A stretch of DNA of 33,332 bases, from assembly GCA_902597095.1 (NCBI GenBank), contig CACJWK010000026.1:1-33332 (forward strand), in the 5' to 3' direction. This document shows, in pieces, positions 1 through 7,202 of this stretch. Below the pieces are notes generated by a model. It did not search any database, had not been told where the DNA came from, and worked only from the letters and a program-made list of their open reading frames with translations. How positions within the stretch are numbered: position 1 is the first letter of the stretch; each line of letters starts with the position of its first letter. Source of the DNA: an uncultured Pseudohongiella sp. (lineage in GTDB: Bacteria > Pseudomonadota > Gammaproteobacteria > Pseudomonadales > Pseudohongiellaceae). The translations under genes and the position numbers were made by a program.

Positions 1-947
1 ATTCGACTTGTCGAAGCTGCTGCCGCAGAGTTGGTCGTCGCTGTAATTAACAAGTGTGAATTGCCGGGTAATAACTGCGGCCAAAAGAAAAATTCACCAT
101 TTCCCTCTGCTATCACTTCCGGGCCATTGTTACCACCTATATCAGCCCTTATTAGGTTCCCTGTACTCTGGTCTGTAAAGTACGCATGCTCATCAGTTAC
201 AAAATAACCGCTGTTATGCGGTCCTTGCATAATGTTTTGAGGAGCGCCTCCCTCAATTCTTACTCTCTGCAAAGTTGAATCATCTTTAAAAACAATCCAC
301 TCCCCATCAGCTGAGAAATCGAAGAACCCAACAAAGCCGCCACCACGGGAATAGGAATATAAAGTGCGAGGTGGATCAAGGGTTAAAAGATCCCGGATCA
401 TGATGTCGCCACCCTGAGGATTCTGACTTAAATAGACCATCTTTGTACCATCAGGTGAAAGATCAACCTTCGTTCTAAAACCCCAAAATGGGTGCACCCC
501 GGTGAAGCCAAGGTTTAGTTCAGTTCTTATCCCTCTCTGAAGCGGTGCCTGCGAAACGGTGTTGTTTGAAGAGAGCTCATCAGAAGAGTACTCTGCCTGA
601 TCCAGCATGTACGGCATCAAAACCAAGCCCAGAAAGCCAAAAAGAGCGCTTGAGGCCAAACCGATTACTACTAGTTTTTGACGAGTTACGGAGTTACCTA
701 TCGCCTGATTATCCGGCTCGCTGTCTGAAATGTACGAACTCGGTCGCTGCATCGCCCAACCAATGAGCAAGCTGATGGGAAAACCTAAAAAAAGTATCAT
801 AGTCAGGGTTTGAGCAACCCAAAGCGGCGCCTCGATAATCGGCAATAGGTAATCGAATATTTGCATCGATGCAAAAACAACGACTGCATAAGCGACAAAA
901 ATCCGCGCAACATAACTTCGCTTAAATCTTTCCAAATCAAAAGACAT
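1..947 (-). CDS. Membrane-anchored TolB/WD40-like beta-propeller protein (partial, 3' end off window)
   Basis: An open frame runs leftward from an ATG at 947-945 to the window edge without a stop, giving about 315 residues. The start is supported by an AGGAG eight bases upstream. Residues about 13-33, 45-65 and 91-111 are hydrophobic. The N-terminal part (ERFKRSYVARIFVAYAVVV, then FPISLLIGWAMQ) resembles the membrane module that precedes many TolB-like or TPR proteins of marine gammaproteobacteria (ELKRRNV...AYAVVAW...FPIALIFAWAFE). After a polar linker come propeller-type repeats of the PD40 kind, for example DLSPDGTKMVYLS and DFSADGEWIVF. I infer a membrane-tethered extracytoplasmic propeller of unknown ligand. 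The missing C-terminus could carry further blades or an enzymatic domain such as a peptidase. The gene is AT-richer than the rest of the window and lies beside a recombinase remnant, which suggests acquired DNA. Confidence 0.72.
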   Translation of the reverse strand, partial: MSFDLERFKRSYVARIFVAYAVVVFASMQIFDYLLPIIEAPLWVAQTLTMILFLGFPISLLIGWAMQRPSSYISDSEPDNQAIGNSVTRQKLVVIGLASSALFGFLGLVLMPYMLDQAEYSSDELSSNNTVSQAPLQRGIRTELNLGFTGVHPFWGFRTKVDLSPDGTKMVYLSQNPQGGDIMIRDLLTLDPPRTLYSYSRGGGFVGFFDFSADGEWIVFKDDSTLQRVRIEGGAPQNIMQGPHNSGYFVTDEHAYFTDQSTGNLIRADIGGNNGPEVIAEGNGEFFFWPQLLPGNSHLLITATTNSAAAASTSR

Positions 948-1027
948 TTTTTGAACTCCTCGCTCAATTCAAAACAAATATCACTTCCGATAACTAATTA
1001 GGTTTTACGACAGCAACGTAAGATTTC

Positions 1028-1055
1028 TTTATAGAGATTTTGCAAATAATCGCAA
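1028..1055 (-). promoter_or_regulatory. Putative sigma70 promoter of the propeller gene
   Basis: On the minus strand TTGCGA (1055-1050) and TATAAA (1033-1028) are separated by 16 bases. They lie about 80 bases upstream of the ATG at 947. The surroundings are AT-rich, so a chance match is possible. Confidence 0.4.
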
Positions 1056-1104
1056 GTTACGAGCGACAATTACTGAAGCTTTTCTGCGCCCCAATTTAGT
1101 GCGT

Positions 1105-1301
1105 CATTCGATGAGAATGACATGGCTGTGTGCGCCTCCAATTTCAGAAAGCGTTGGGTTTTATTCATGGTTAAAACTGGGTGCTTATATGCTGTGAGAG
1201 ATCAAAAAGCACTGAGTGGGCATAAATCGAGGCTGATGATGGAGCGATATAACAGCTCACCAGATAAGGTGAAGGTGATCGATTTCAGCTCTGTAAAATA
1301 G
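1105..1301 (+). pseudogene. Tyrosine recombinase/integrase C-terminal remnant
   Basis: No intact gene lies between 948 and 1368, but the plus strand keeps two fragments that look like the catalytic end of a tyrosine recombinase. From 1105 one frame reads HSMRMTWLC, resembling the HxxR box (H...R.TW). In another frame the segment ending at TAG 1299-1301 reads QKALSGHKSRLMMERYN, resembling the final GH..S...M..RY box with the catalytic His and Tyr. A frameshift separates the boxes, and the spacing (about 39 codons) is longer than usual. The remnant ends about 70 bases from the 3' end of tRNA-His, a classic integration site. I infer a dead integrase from an old island. The alternative is chance similarity of short peptides. 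Confidence 0.45.
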
Positions 1302-1321
1302 TATTACTATTATATTACTAT
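1302..1321 (+). repeat. Short AT-rich direct repeat
   Basis: TATTACTAT occurs at 1302-1310 and again at 1313-1321, a period of 11 bases, between the recombinase remnant and tRNA-His. Its role is unknown; it may be simple AT-rich sequence or part of a degraded attachment region. Confidence 0.4.
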
Positions 1322-1368
1322 TTTGCTACTGCTGGACTTAAAAGGTGTTCGTAAGTGATTGATTTAAT

Positions 1369-1445
1369 TGGGGTGACTGATGGGGCTCGAACCCACGACA
1401 ACCGGAGTCACAGTCCGGGGCTCTACCAACTGAGCTACAGTCACC
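1369..1445 (-). tRNA. tRNA-His (GTG anticodon)
   Basis: The minus strand folds as a complete cloverleaf. It has a GTGACTG/CAGTCAC acceptor stem, an extra G at -1, discriminator C73 and an encoded CCA (1371-1369). The D arm contains AGCTCAGTTGGTAGAGC, and the T arm reads GTGGGTTCGAGCCCC. The anticodon loop CTGTGAC gives GTG (His). The G-1:C73 pair is the histidine identity element. It is the second gene of a two-tRNA unit after tRNA-Pro, 33 bases apart. Position 34 is G, so this tRNA is a normal queuosine target. Confidence 0.96.
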
Positions 1446-1478
1446 ATGAAGGCCTGACAGAAGATACCGTCAAGAAAT

Positions 1479-1555
1479 TGGTCGGGGTAGAGAGATTTGA
1501 ACTCCCGACATCTTGCTCCCAAAGCAAGCGCGCTACCAGACTGCGCTATACCCCG
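1479..1555 (-). tRNA. tRNA-Pro (TGG anticodon)
   Basis: This is a complete cloverleaf on the minus strand with acceptor CGGGGTA/TACCCCG, discriminator A and encoded CCA. The anticodon loop TTTGGGA carries TGG (Pro). It is the first gene of the tRNA-Pro/tRNA-His unit, about 30 bases downstream of a strong promoter, and lies downstream of cysS on the same strand. Confidence 0.96.
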
Positions 1556-1590
1556 ATAGATTTCAAAACCTGCCCGTCACAGACGCGGGC

Positions 1591-1619
1591 ATAATACTCG
1601 CGCCTCGACTCTCCGTCAA
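1591..1619 (-). promoter_or_regulatory. Strong sigma70 promoter of the tRNA-Pro/tRNA-His unit
   Basis: The minus strand has TTGACG (1619-1614), exactly 17 bases, then TATTAT (1596-1591), followed by a GC-rich discriminator (GCCCGCG). GC-rich discriminators are typical of stable-RNA promoters under stringent (ppGpp) control. It lies just beyond the cysS stop, so the tRNAs do not depend on cysS transcription. Confidence 0.72.
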
Positions 1620-1659
1620 TCAACGTCACGCGCTAAATGAGGACAAACTACTAGGTTAC

Positions 1660-3048
1660 CTACCCTTCAATGCGCCAGGTACTTCCTTCCAAGCCATCCT
1701 CAATCACTACGTTCAACGCAGACAACTGGTCACGAATCTCGTCGGCTCGCCGCCAGTCCTGGCTCGCTCTGGCCGCAACACGCTCTGCAACCAATCTGTC
1801 AATTTCCGCTTTGTCGAGGTCTGCCCCGACCGAATGCTGCAGGAAAGCCGCTGGATCGGCCTGCAACAGACCTAAACACCCGCCCAGACGCACCAACAGC
1901 GCACCCAGCTGGTTAGCCAGCGCCAGATTCTCGCTTTTTATCTGATGTATTTCGGAAACCATTTCAAACAGCACACTCAATGCCTCAGGGGTATTGAAAT
2001 CATCGTCCATCGCCGATCTGAAGGCTTTTTCAAAGCGACTGTTTGTCAAGGTTTTTGCTTCGGCGAGGTCGAGATCTTTAAGGCAATGATAAAACCTTTC
2101 CACAGCCTTAACTGACTGATCAAGCGAATGCTGCGAATAATTAATCGGACTGCGGTAGTGACTGCTTATCAGCAGATAACGCACAATTTCGGGCTTGTAC
2201 TTGGCCAACACCTCCCTCACGGTAAAAAAGTTACCCAAGGACTTGGACATTTTTTCATCATCAATCCGCAGAGGACCGTTGTGCATCCATAGCTTGGCAA
2301 AGGTGGCTCCGGTAGCCGCTTCAGACTGAGCGATTTCATTTTCGTGGTGGGGAAACATTAAATCCGAACCGCCACCATGAATGTCAAAAGTGTCACCCAG
2401 TGCGCATGTCGACATCGCTGAGCATTCAATATGCCATCCGGGGCGCCCGTACCCCCAAGGCGAATCCCAGCCGACTGCAGTATCGTCAGCGGCCTTCCAC
2501 AGAACAAAGTCTCTGGGGTCGCGCTTTAGCTCGCCGACTTCTACGCGCGCACCTTCGAGTAATTCATCAGGCTTTTTCTTAGAAAGTTTCCCATAGTCGG
2601 GGAAATTCGAGACGGAAAAATAGACATCCCCATTGTCGGCACGATAAGCATGATCACTGTCCAGCAGTTTTTCTATCATGGTGACCATCTGGTCAATGTG
2701 GGCGGTTGCACGGGGTTCCTGGTCCGGTCGAATTATCGCCAGTGCCGCCTCATCTTCGTGCATGGCAGTGATATAGCGACCGGTGACCGCAGTGAACGGC
2801 TCATCGTTTTCAACTGCACGGGCCAGAATTTTGTCATCAACGTCAGTAAGGTTTCTCACATAGGTGACATCAAGCCCACTGAATCTCAGGTAGCGCACCA
2901 CTACATCAAAGGCCAACAGCATTCTGGCATGGCCGAGATGGCAAAAGTCATAAACCGTCATGCCACACACATAGAGACGGACCTTGCCGGGCTCCAGTGG
3001 CTGCAAAGGCTCTTTTCGCTGAGTCAGCGTGTTGTAGATAGTAACCAA
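1660..3048 (-). CDS. cysS: Cysteinyl-tRNA synthetase
   Basis: This class I synthetase charges tRNA-Cys with cysteine. The 462 residues match the family length. Visible features are the zinc ligand in LYVCGMTVYDFCHLGHAR (C28), the HIGH-type HLGH box, HIECSAMS, the zinc-binding FPHHENEIAQSEA and a KMSKS box (DDEKMSKSLGN). The C-terminal helical anticodon region ends at TAG 1662-1660. The start is a TTG at 3048 with GGAG nine bases upstream; no ATG fits better. It lies 15 bases after the glnS stop, so glnS-cysS are probably cotranscribed. Confidence 0.96.
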   Translation of the reverse strand: MVTIYNTLTQRKEPLQPLEPGKVRLYVCGMTVYDFCHLGHARMLLAFDVVVRYLRFSGLDVTYVRNLTDVDDKILARAVENDEPFTAVTGRYITAMHEDEAALAIIRPDQEPRATAHIDQMVTMIEKLLDSDHAYRADNGDVYFSVSNFPDYGKLSKKKPDELLEGARVEVGELKRDPRDFVLWKAADDTAVGWDSPWGYGRPGWHIECSAMSTCALGDTFDIHGGGSDLMFPHHENEIAQSEAATGATFAKLWMHNGPLRIDDEKMSKSLGNFFTVREVLAKYKPEIVRYLLISSHYRSPINYSQHSLDQSVKAVERFYHCLKDLDLAEAKTLTNSRFEKAFRSAMDDDFNTPEALSVLFEMVSEIHQIKSENLALANQLGALLVRLGGCLGLLQADPAAFLQHSVGADLDKAEIDRLVAERVAARASQDWRRADEIRDQLSALNVVIEDGLEGSTWRIEG

Positions 3049-3063
3049 TACGTGTTGCTCCTA

Positions 3064-4803
3064 TCAGCCAGCCCAGGAGTCTCTTAAAGTGATAGTCCGA
3101 TTGAAAACAGGCCTACCTGTTGCGGTCGGATCTACGTCTTTGCAGAAGTAGCCCTCCCTTTCGAACTGAAAACGCTCATTGCTTCCCTTCAAGACCGAGG
3201 GCTCCACGATAGCGCTGCTGACCTCAATCAGAGAATCAGGGTTGAGACAGTCACGGTAGTCATCAATATCTTTTGCTTCCGGGTTTTCAACACGAAAAAG
3301 CCGGTCGTAAAGACGCACAGTAACCGGTTTGCCCTGGCTGGCAGAGACCCAGTGAATCACCCCTTTAACTTTCCGCCCTTCCGGCTTTTTACCCAGTGTG
3401 TCCAGATCTGCACTGCAGCGAAGCAACACGACCTCACCTCTACTGTCTCTCTCAACGTGATGACACTTAATGACATGAGCACCACGCAACCGGACCTCGC
3501 CGCCCGCAATCAGGCGCTTAAACCCCGGCGGCGGATCCGTCTCAAAGTCTGACCGATCGATGAAAATTTCCCGGGTCAAGGGCACTTCACGTCGACCCAT
3601 TGCTTCGTCTTTCGGATGATTCGCCAAACGCAGCTGAATCACTTCATCCTCTGGAATGTTGTCTATCTCTACTCTGAGCGGATTGATGACGCACATCGCG
3701 CGGGGCGCATTCTTATCCAAGTCATCACGGATTGCGTGTTCCAACATACCCAGATCCACAACCCCTTCACTCCGGCTGACGCCGACGCTTTCACAGAAGT
3801 TTCGCAAGGCACCAGGTGTGAACCCTCGGCGACGCATTCCTGCTATGGTTGGCATACGGGGATCGTCCCACCCAGAGACAATGCCTTCTTCAACCATGGC
3901 TCTTAAATTGCGCTTACCCATCATCGTGTAATTAAGCTTCAGCTTGGCAAACTCAGTCTGCTCCGGTAGTACGTAGGGCGATTCTGAGTCCGCAAGCACA
4001 CTTGCGGCTCTGATCGATTCGAGATTGAGACTGTTCAGAATCCAATCATAGAGTGGACGATGATCTTCAAATTCAAGCGTACACAGCGAGTGGGTAATAC
4101 CCTCCAAGGCATCGGAAATGCAGTGGGTATAGTCATAAGTTGGGTAAATGCACCACTGATCACCGGTCTGATGATGACTGATATGCCGGATACGGTAGAG
4201 AACAGGATCACGCATATTGATATTGGGGGATGCCATATCGATCTTGGCCCGCAAAGAGTACTCACCCTCAGCGAATTCCCCCGCGCGCATCTTTGCGAAT
4301 AAAGCGAGACTCTCTGCTACCGGTCGGTCGCGATCGGGACTGTTGCGTCCGGCCTCCGTTAACGTACCCCGATATTCACGGGCCTGTTCGGGGCTCAGGC
4401 TACAGGCATAGGCATGACCCGACGCAATGAGTTGATTTGCAAACTTAAACAGAGTGTCAAAGTAGCTCGACGAGTAACGGACTTCCTCATCCCATTCGAA
4501 CCCGAGCCACCGAATATTATCTTTAATTGAATCCACATATTCCTGACTTTCTTTGGCAGGGTTAGTGTCGTCGAATCGCAAGTTACACTGCCCACCGTAC
4601 TCAGCCGCAATGGTGAAATTCAGACAGATTGATTTCGCATGGCCAATATGCAGGTAACCATTCGGCTCCGGCGGAAAACGAGTCTGAACCCTTCCCCCAT
4701 ATTTGCCACTCTTCTGATCTTGAGAGATCAGCGTCTTGATAAAGTGAGAGGCAGGAGGACTGCCCGGCTCCTCTGATTGTTTGGTCTTGGTTGAGTCTGT
4801 CAT
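3064..4803 (-). CDS. glnS: Glutaminyl-tRNA synthetase
   Basis: This class I synthetase charges tRNA-Gln. From the ATG at 4803 it is 579 residues, slightly longer than the E. coli enzyme because of an N-terminal tail before [10 protein letters not shown]. It has [16 protein letters not shown] (HIGH box), the conserved [10 protein letters not shown] segment, and the C-terminal beta-barrel anticodon domain ending EREGYFC...[13 protein letters not shown]. The second signature, usually MSKRK in this enzyme, reads MMGKRN. Upstream in-frame GTG at 4851 is an alternative start; I prefer 4803 because the homologous region begins just after it. It is divergent from ppiB and is followed by cysS. Confidence 0.95.
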   Translation of the reverse strand: MTDSTKTKQSEEPGSPPASHFIKTLISQDQKSGKYGGRVQTRFPPEPNGYLHIGHAKSICLNFTIAAEYGGQCNLRFDDTNPAKESQEYVDSIKDNIRWLGFEWDEEVRYSSSYFDTLFKFANQLIASGHAYACSLSPEQAREYRGTLTEAGRNSPDRDRPVAESLALFAKMRAGEFAEGEYSLRAKIDMASPNINMRDPVLYRIRHISHHQTGDQWCIYPTYDYTHCISDALEGITHSLCTLEFEDHRPLYDWILNSLNLESIRAASVLADSESPYVLPEQTEFAKLKLNYTMMGKRNLRAMVEEGIVSGWDDPRMPTIAGMRRRGFTPGALRNFCESVGVSRSEGVVDLGMLEHAIRDDLDKNAPRAMCVINPLRVEIDNIPEDEVIQLRLANHPKDEAMGRREVPLTREIFIDRSDFETDPPPGFKRLIAGGEVRLRGAHVIKCHHVERDSRGEVVLLRCSADLDTLGKKPEGRKVKGVIHWVSASQGKPVTVRLYDRLFRVENPEAKDIDDYRDCLNPDSLIEVSSAIVEPSVLKGSNERFQFEREGYFCKDVDPTATGRPVFNRTITLRDSWAG

Positions 4804-4895
4804 AACTGGCTGAATAAAACTGTATGCGTCGAGAGTCGAAAACAGACTCACTTCACATCACCACGACTGGTTGGCTTGGACCGACCAAAACCCGT

Positions 4896-4924
4896 ATTAT
4901 AGCGCGCTCTTCTATTTTAGGTAA
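4896..4924 (-). promoter_or_regulatory. Putative glnS promoter, overlapping a ppiB promoter
   Basis: The minus strand shows TTACCT (4924-4919), 17 bases, then a perfect TATAAT (4901-4896). The plus strand across the same bases reads TATTAT at 4895-4900, with a weak TTGGCT 18 bases upstream (4871-4876). The two divergent genes may therefore share a back-to-back -10 region. Confidence 0.5.
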
Positions 4925-4945
4925 TCCACACTTGGAGCTTGCTTT

Positions 4946-5443
4946 ATGATCATCTTCAACACGAATCATGGCCCCATATCGATCGAACTCAATTCAGAAA
5001 AAGCACCGAGATCGGCGGAAAATTTTCTGCAATACGCCAAGAAAGGGTTCTATAACGGGACGATCTTCCACAGAGTGATTGACGGATTTATGATTCAGGG
5101 AGGAGGCTTCGAGCCGGGGATGAGTCAAAAGGCCAATCACGACACGATTGACAATGAAGCGGATAACGGACTCTCCAATCTGACCGGGACTCTGGCAATG
5201 GCAAGAACAGCAGACCCCCATTCAGCGACATCGCAGTTTTTTATCAATGTCAGTGACAACTTTTTCCTCGACCATCGCGGCAAGACCGCTCAGGGCTGGG
5301 GCTATGCAGTCTTCGGTAAAGTGATAGATGGCATGGACGTGGTTAATAAAATCAAAAGCTGCCAGACGACCTCAAGAGCCGGGCATCAGGATGTTCCGGT
5401 CGATGACATCATTATCGAATCCACCGATGTGACAGAAGATTGA
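4946..5443 (+). CDS. ppiB: Peptidyl-prolyl cis-trans isomerase, cyclophilin type (cytoplasmic)
   Basis: This cyclophilin catalyses proline cis-trans isomerisation during protein folding. It has 165 residues, a single cyclophilin domain and no signal peptide, so it belongs to the cytoplasmic PpiB class. Catalytic-site motifs are [14 protein letters not shown] and [14 protein letters not shown]. The ATG at 4946 has GGAG eight bases upstream. It is followed 45 bases later by lpxH on the same strand, a pairing common in gammaproteobacteria. Confidence 0.95.
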   Translation: MIIFNTNHGPISIELNSEKAPRSAENFLQYAKKGFYNGTIFHRVIDGFMIQGGGFEPGMSQKANHDTIDNEADNGLSNLTGTLAMARTADPHSATSQFFINVSDNFFLDHRGKTAQGWGYAVFGKVIDGMDVVNKIKSCQTTSRAGHQDVPVDDIIIESTDVTED

Positions 5444-5488
5444 AATCAGCCTGGGATCCACAGCGCTTAAGCGAAATCGAAAAGCAAC

Positions 5489-6250
5489 ATGACACATGGC
5501 GCCGACAAACCTCTTATCTTTATCTCTGATCTGCATTTGCAGGACAGTCGCCCTGAGCTTACTGATGCGCTAGTGCGCTTTCTGGCTGAGCAGCGCGGCG
5601 CCTGTGAGGCGCTCTATATACTCGGAGACCTGTTTGAGGTCTGGTTAGGAGACGATGACACCGGCCGCTGCGGGGACAGAGTTTCTGAGGCGCTGCGCGA
5701 CTTCAGCCGAAGTGGCAGCAGGTTGTTTCTGATGCATGGAAATCGCGACTTTCTGATGGGCGAGCGCTTCGCAGCTCAGAGCGGCGCAGAGCTCATTCAG
5801 GAGCCGTACCGTTTGAAGACAGCACATGGCGATATCATCCTCTTGCACGGGGACAGCTTGTGTACAGATGATCTGGAATATCAACACTTTCGAAAACTGG
5901 TGCGTAGCGCCCAATGGCAATCAGAATTTCTCGCAAAAAGCCTTGAAGAAAGAGCGCAATTTGCAAAGCAGGCGCGCGCGCAAAGCCGGGAGGCTATGGC
6001 AACTAAAACCGAGGAGATCCTCGACGTCAATCAGCAATCTGTACTCGATTTCTTTCAGTTACACGGCTGCCCGCGGCTTCTCCATGGACACACTCATCGT
6101 CCGGCTGTGCATTCCATACCGCTTCAACAGCCGATTGAAGGCAAATCAGAGGCCATAAGGATGGTGCTGGGTGATTGGGGCAAACTAGGCTGGTACGCTG
6201 TTGTGTCGGATGACGAATGGGAGCTCAGACAGTTCAGCATCCCCTCCTGA
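5489..6250 (+). CDS. lpxH: UDP-2,3-diacylglucosamine diphosphatase (lipid A biosynthesis)
   Basis: LpxH hydrolyses UDP-2,3-diacylglucosamine to lipid X and UMP at the cytoplasmic face of the inner membrane, the fourth step of lipid A synthesis. The 253 residues show the calcineurin-like metallophosphoesterase blocks in order: FISDLHLQDSRPELTDAL (DxH), YILGDLFEVWLGDD (GD), LMHGNRDFLMG (the GNRD form typical of LpxH), LLHGDSLCTDD, and HGHTHRPAVH near the C-terminus. It lies in the ppiB unit and converges on the DUF1289 gene 40 bases away. Its presence confirms a Gram-negative outer membrane with lipid A. Confidence 0.95.
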   Translation: MTHGADKPLIFISDLHLQDSRPELTDALVRFLAEQRGACEALYILGDLFEVWLGDDDTGRCGDRVSEALRDFSRSGSRLFLMHGNRDFLMGERFAAQSGAELIQEPYRLKTAHGDIILLHGDSLCTDDLEYQHFRKLVRSAQWQSEFLAKSLEERAQFAKQARAQSREAMATKTEEILDVNQQSVLDFFQLHGCPRLLHGHTHRPAVHSIPLQQPIEGKSEAIRMVLGDWGKLGWYAVVSDDEWELRQFSIPS

Positions 6251-6290
6251 AAGAGATCACACGGAACGGGGTCAGCGCTCAGCTGAATTC

Positions 6291-6743
6291 TCAGCCGCGA
6301 TCTGGCGCAAGACCATAGCGTTCGAGGTGGGCTGCGTTCAGCACAAGCAGATCTTCATCAATCTGCTCGGCGAGCACTGCCAGGTCGATCTGAGCGTAGT
6401 CAGATAACACAGCAACACCAAAATGATTCAGATCAGTGACCTGGCCCCGCCCTTTTTTAAGCAGATTGTGCAGCCAGCAATAGGGAGATAGCGCCGGATT
6501 GAACGGTATAGACTGTTGTTCAAGTCCACGCTTTAAAGCCGTCTCCGAAAAAACCTGAAATCGGGCAGACAAAATCTGCACCGTAAATTTCTCTATCCGG
6601 CTCAATACAGCCTGTTTCGCCTCTGCGTCATAACCGTTCCAATTGATTACCTCAAAGCCATAACGCTTGCAGCCACGACACACTAGGTCACCAAGCGAAG
6701 TAGTGGAGCAGATGCCGATACAGGGCGTTTTAGTCTTTTGCAT
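6291..6743 (-). CDS. DUF1289 family protein with C-terminal extension
   Basis: The 150-residue protein begins with a DUF1289 module: TPCIGICSTTSLGDLVCRGC, then RYGFEVINWNGY and further conserved positions to about residue 55. The four cysteines in the CxxxC...CxxC pattern suggest an iron-sulphur or zinc site, but the function is unknown. Residues 60-150 form a C-terminal extension (SPYCWLHNLL, then a YAQIDLAVLAEQIDEDLL segment) that is longer than the minimal domain; I recall similar long forms in Pseudomonas relatives. The ATG at 6743 lacks an obvious ribosome binding site. It is convergent with lpxH and divergent from acnB. Confidence 0.8.
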   Translation of the reverse strand: MQKTKTPCIGICSTTSLGDLVCRGCKRYGFEVINWNGYDAEAKQAVLSRIEKFTVQILSARFQVFSETALKRGLEQQSIPFNPALSPYCWLHNLLKKGRGQVTDLNHFGVAVLSDYAQIDLAVLAEQIDEDLLVLNAAHLERYGLAPDRG

Positions 6744-7202
6744 GATCAGTCAGGGAGCGCGGAGCACACTACTCTAACGGCGATTCTGGAGAGTCAGATC
6801 CATCCACTGACCCTGGCAAATTGTAAACCTGCCACCGCTCTGAATCCACGACGGCGCAGGTCACCAGCGGCACAAACTCGAGCAGACAGCGACGCCCAAA
6901 CAAGATCGCTGACCCAGTGGCTCAGCTGGCTATTTTCCAGCGTTTACAATAGAATATCGCCCGCTTTCGCGGGTCGAAATGAGTCAAATTTTGCTGATCG
7001 CCATATCCGAACTCAGAAGCCTGATCCAGGTTTTCACCGAACCGGCACACCAAAACACACGCAAGCTATACGCTCGGCGTCTGCAGATCTGTGCCTCTCC
7101 TAATGCGGGTTACCGTTTGCCAACTGAACTTCAGAGAGTCGTTCTCGGCACAAACAACCCGCCAGATCTGCCTTTCAGAGCGAAGAGTAAAAGGAAAAAG
7201 AA
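6744..7202 (+). promoter_or_regulatory. Long intergenic/leader region upstream of acnB
   Basis: This 459-base stretch separates the DUF1289 start from acnB and contains no convincing gene. The frames open across it are rich in Arg, Pro and Thr and look like shadows. A TACAAT at 6945-6950 could be a -10 element, but no good -35 is visible. Just after it CCCGC-TTTC-GCGGG forms a short hairpin (about 6961-6974). If transcription starts near 6957 the acnB leader would be about 245 bases. An AAAGGA-type ribosome binding site sits before the GTG at 7203. Confidence 0.35.

Noticed and set aside
1355..1594. A 79-codon plus-strand ORF across the two tRNA genes
   Set aside because: Its translation (GVTDGARTHDNRSHSPG and similar) is the well-known artefact of reading tRNA genes antisense; the tRNAs explain the sequence.
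6738..7103. A 121-codon plus-strand ORF upstream of acnB
   Set aside because: Low-complexity, Arg/Pro/Thr-rich, no ribosome binding site and no recognisable domain; more likely leader or intergenic DNA.
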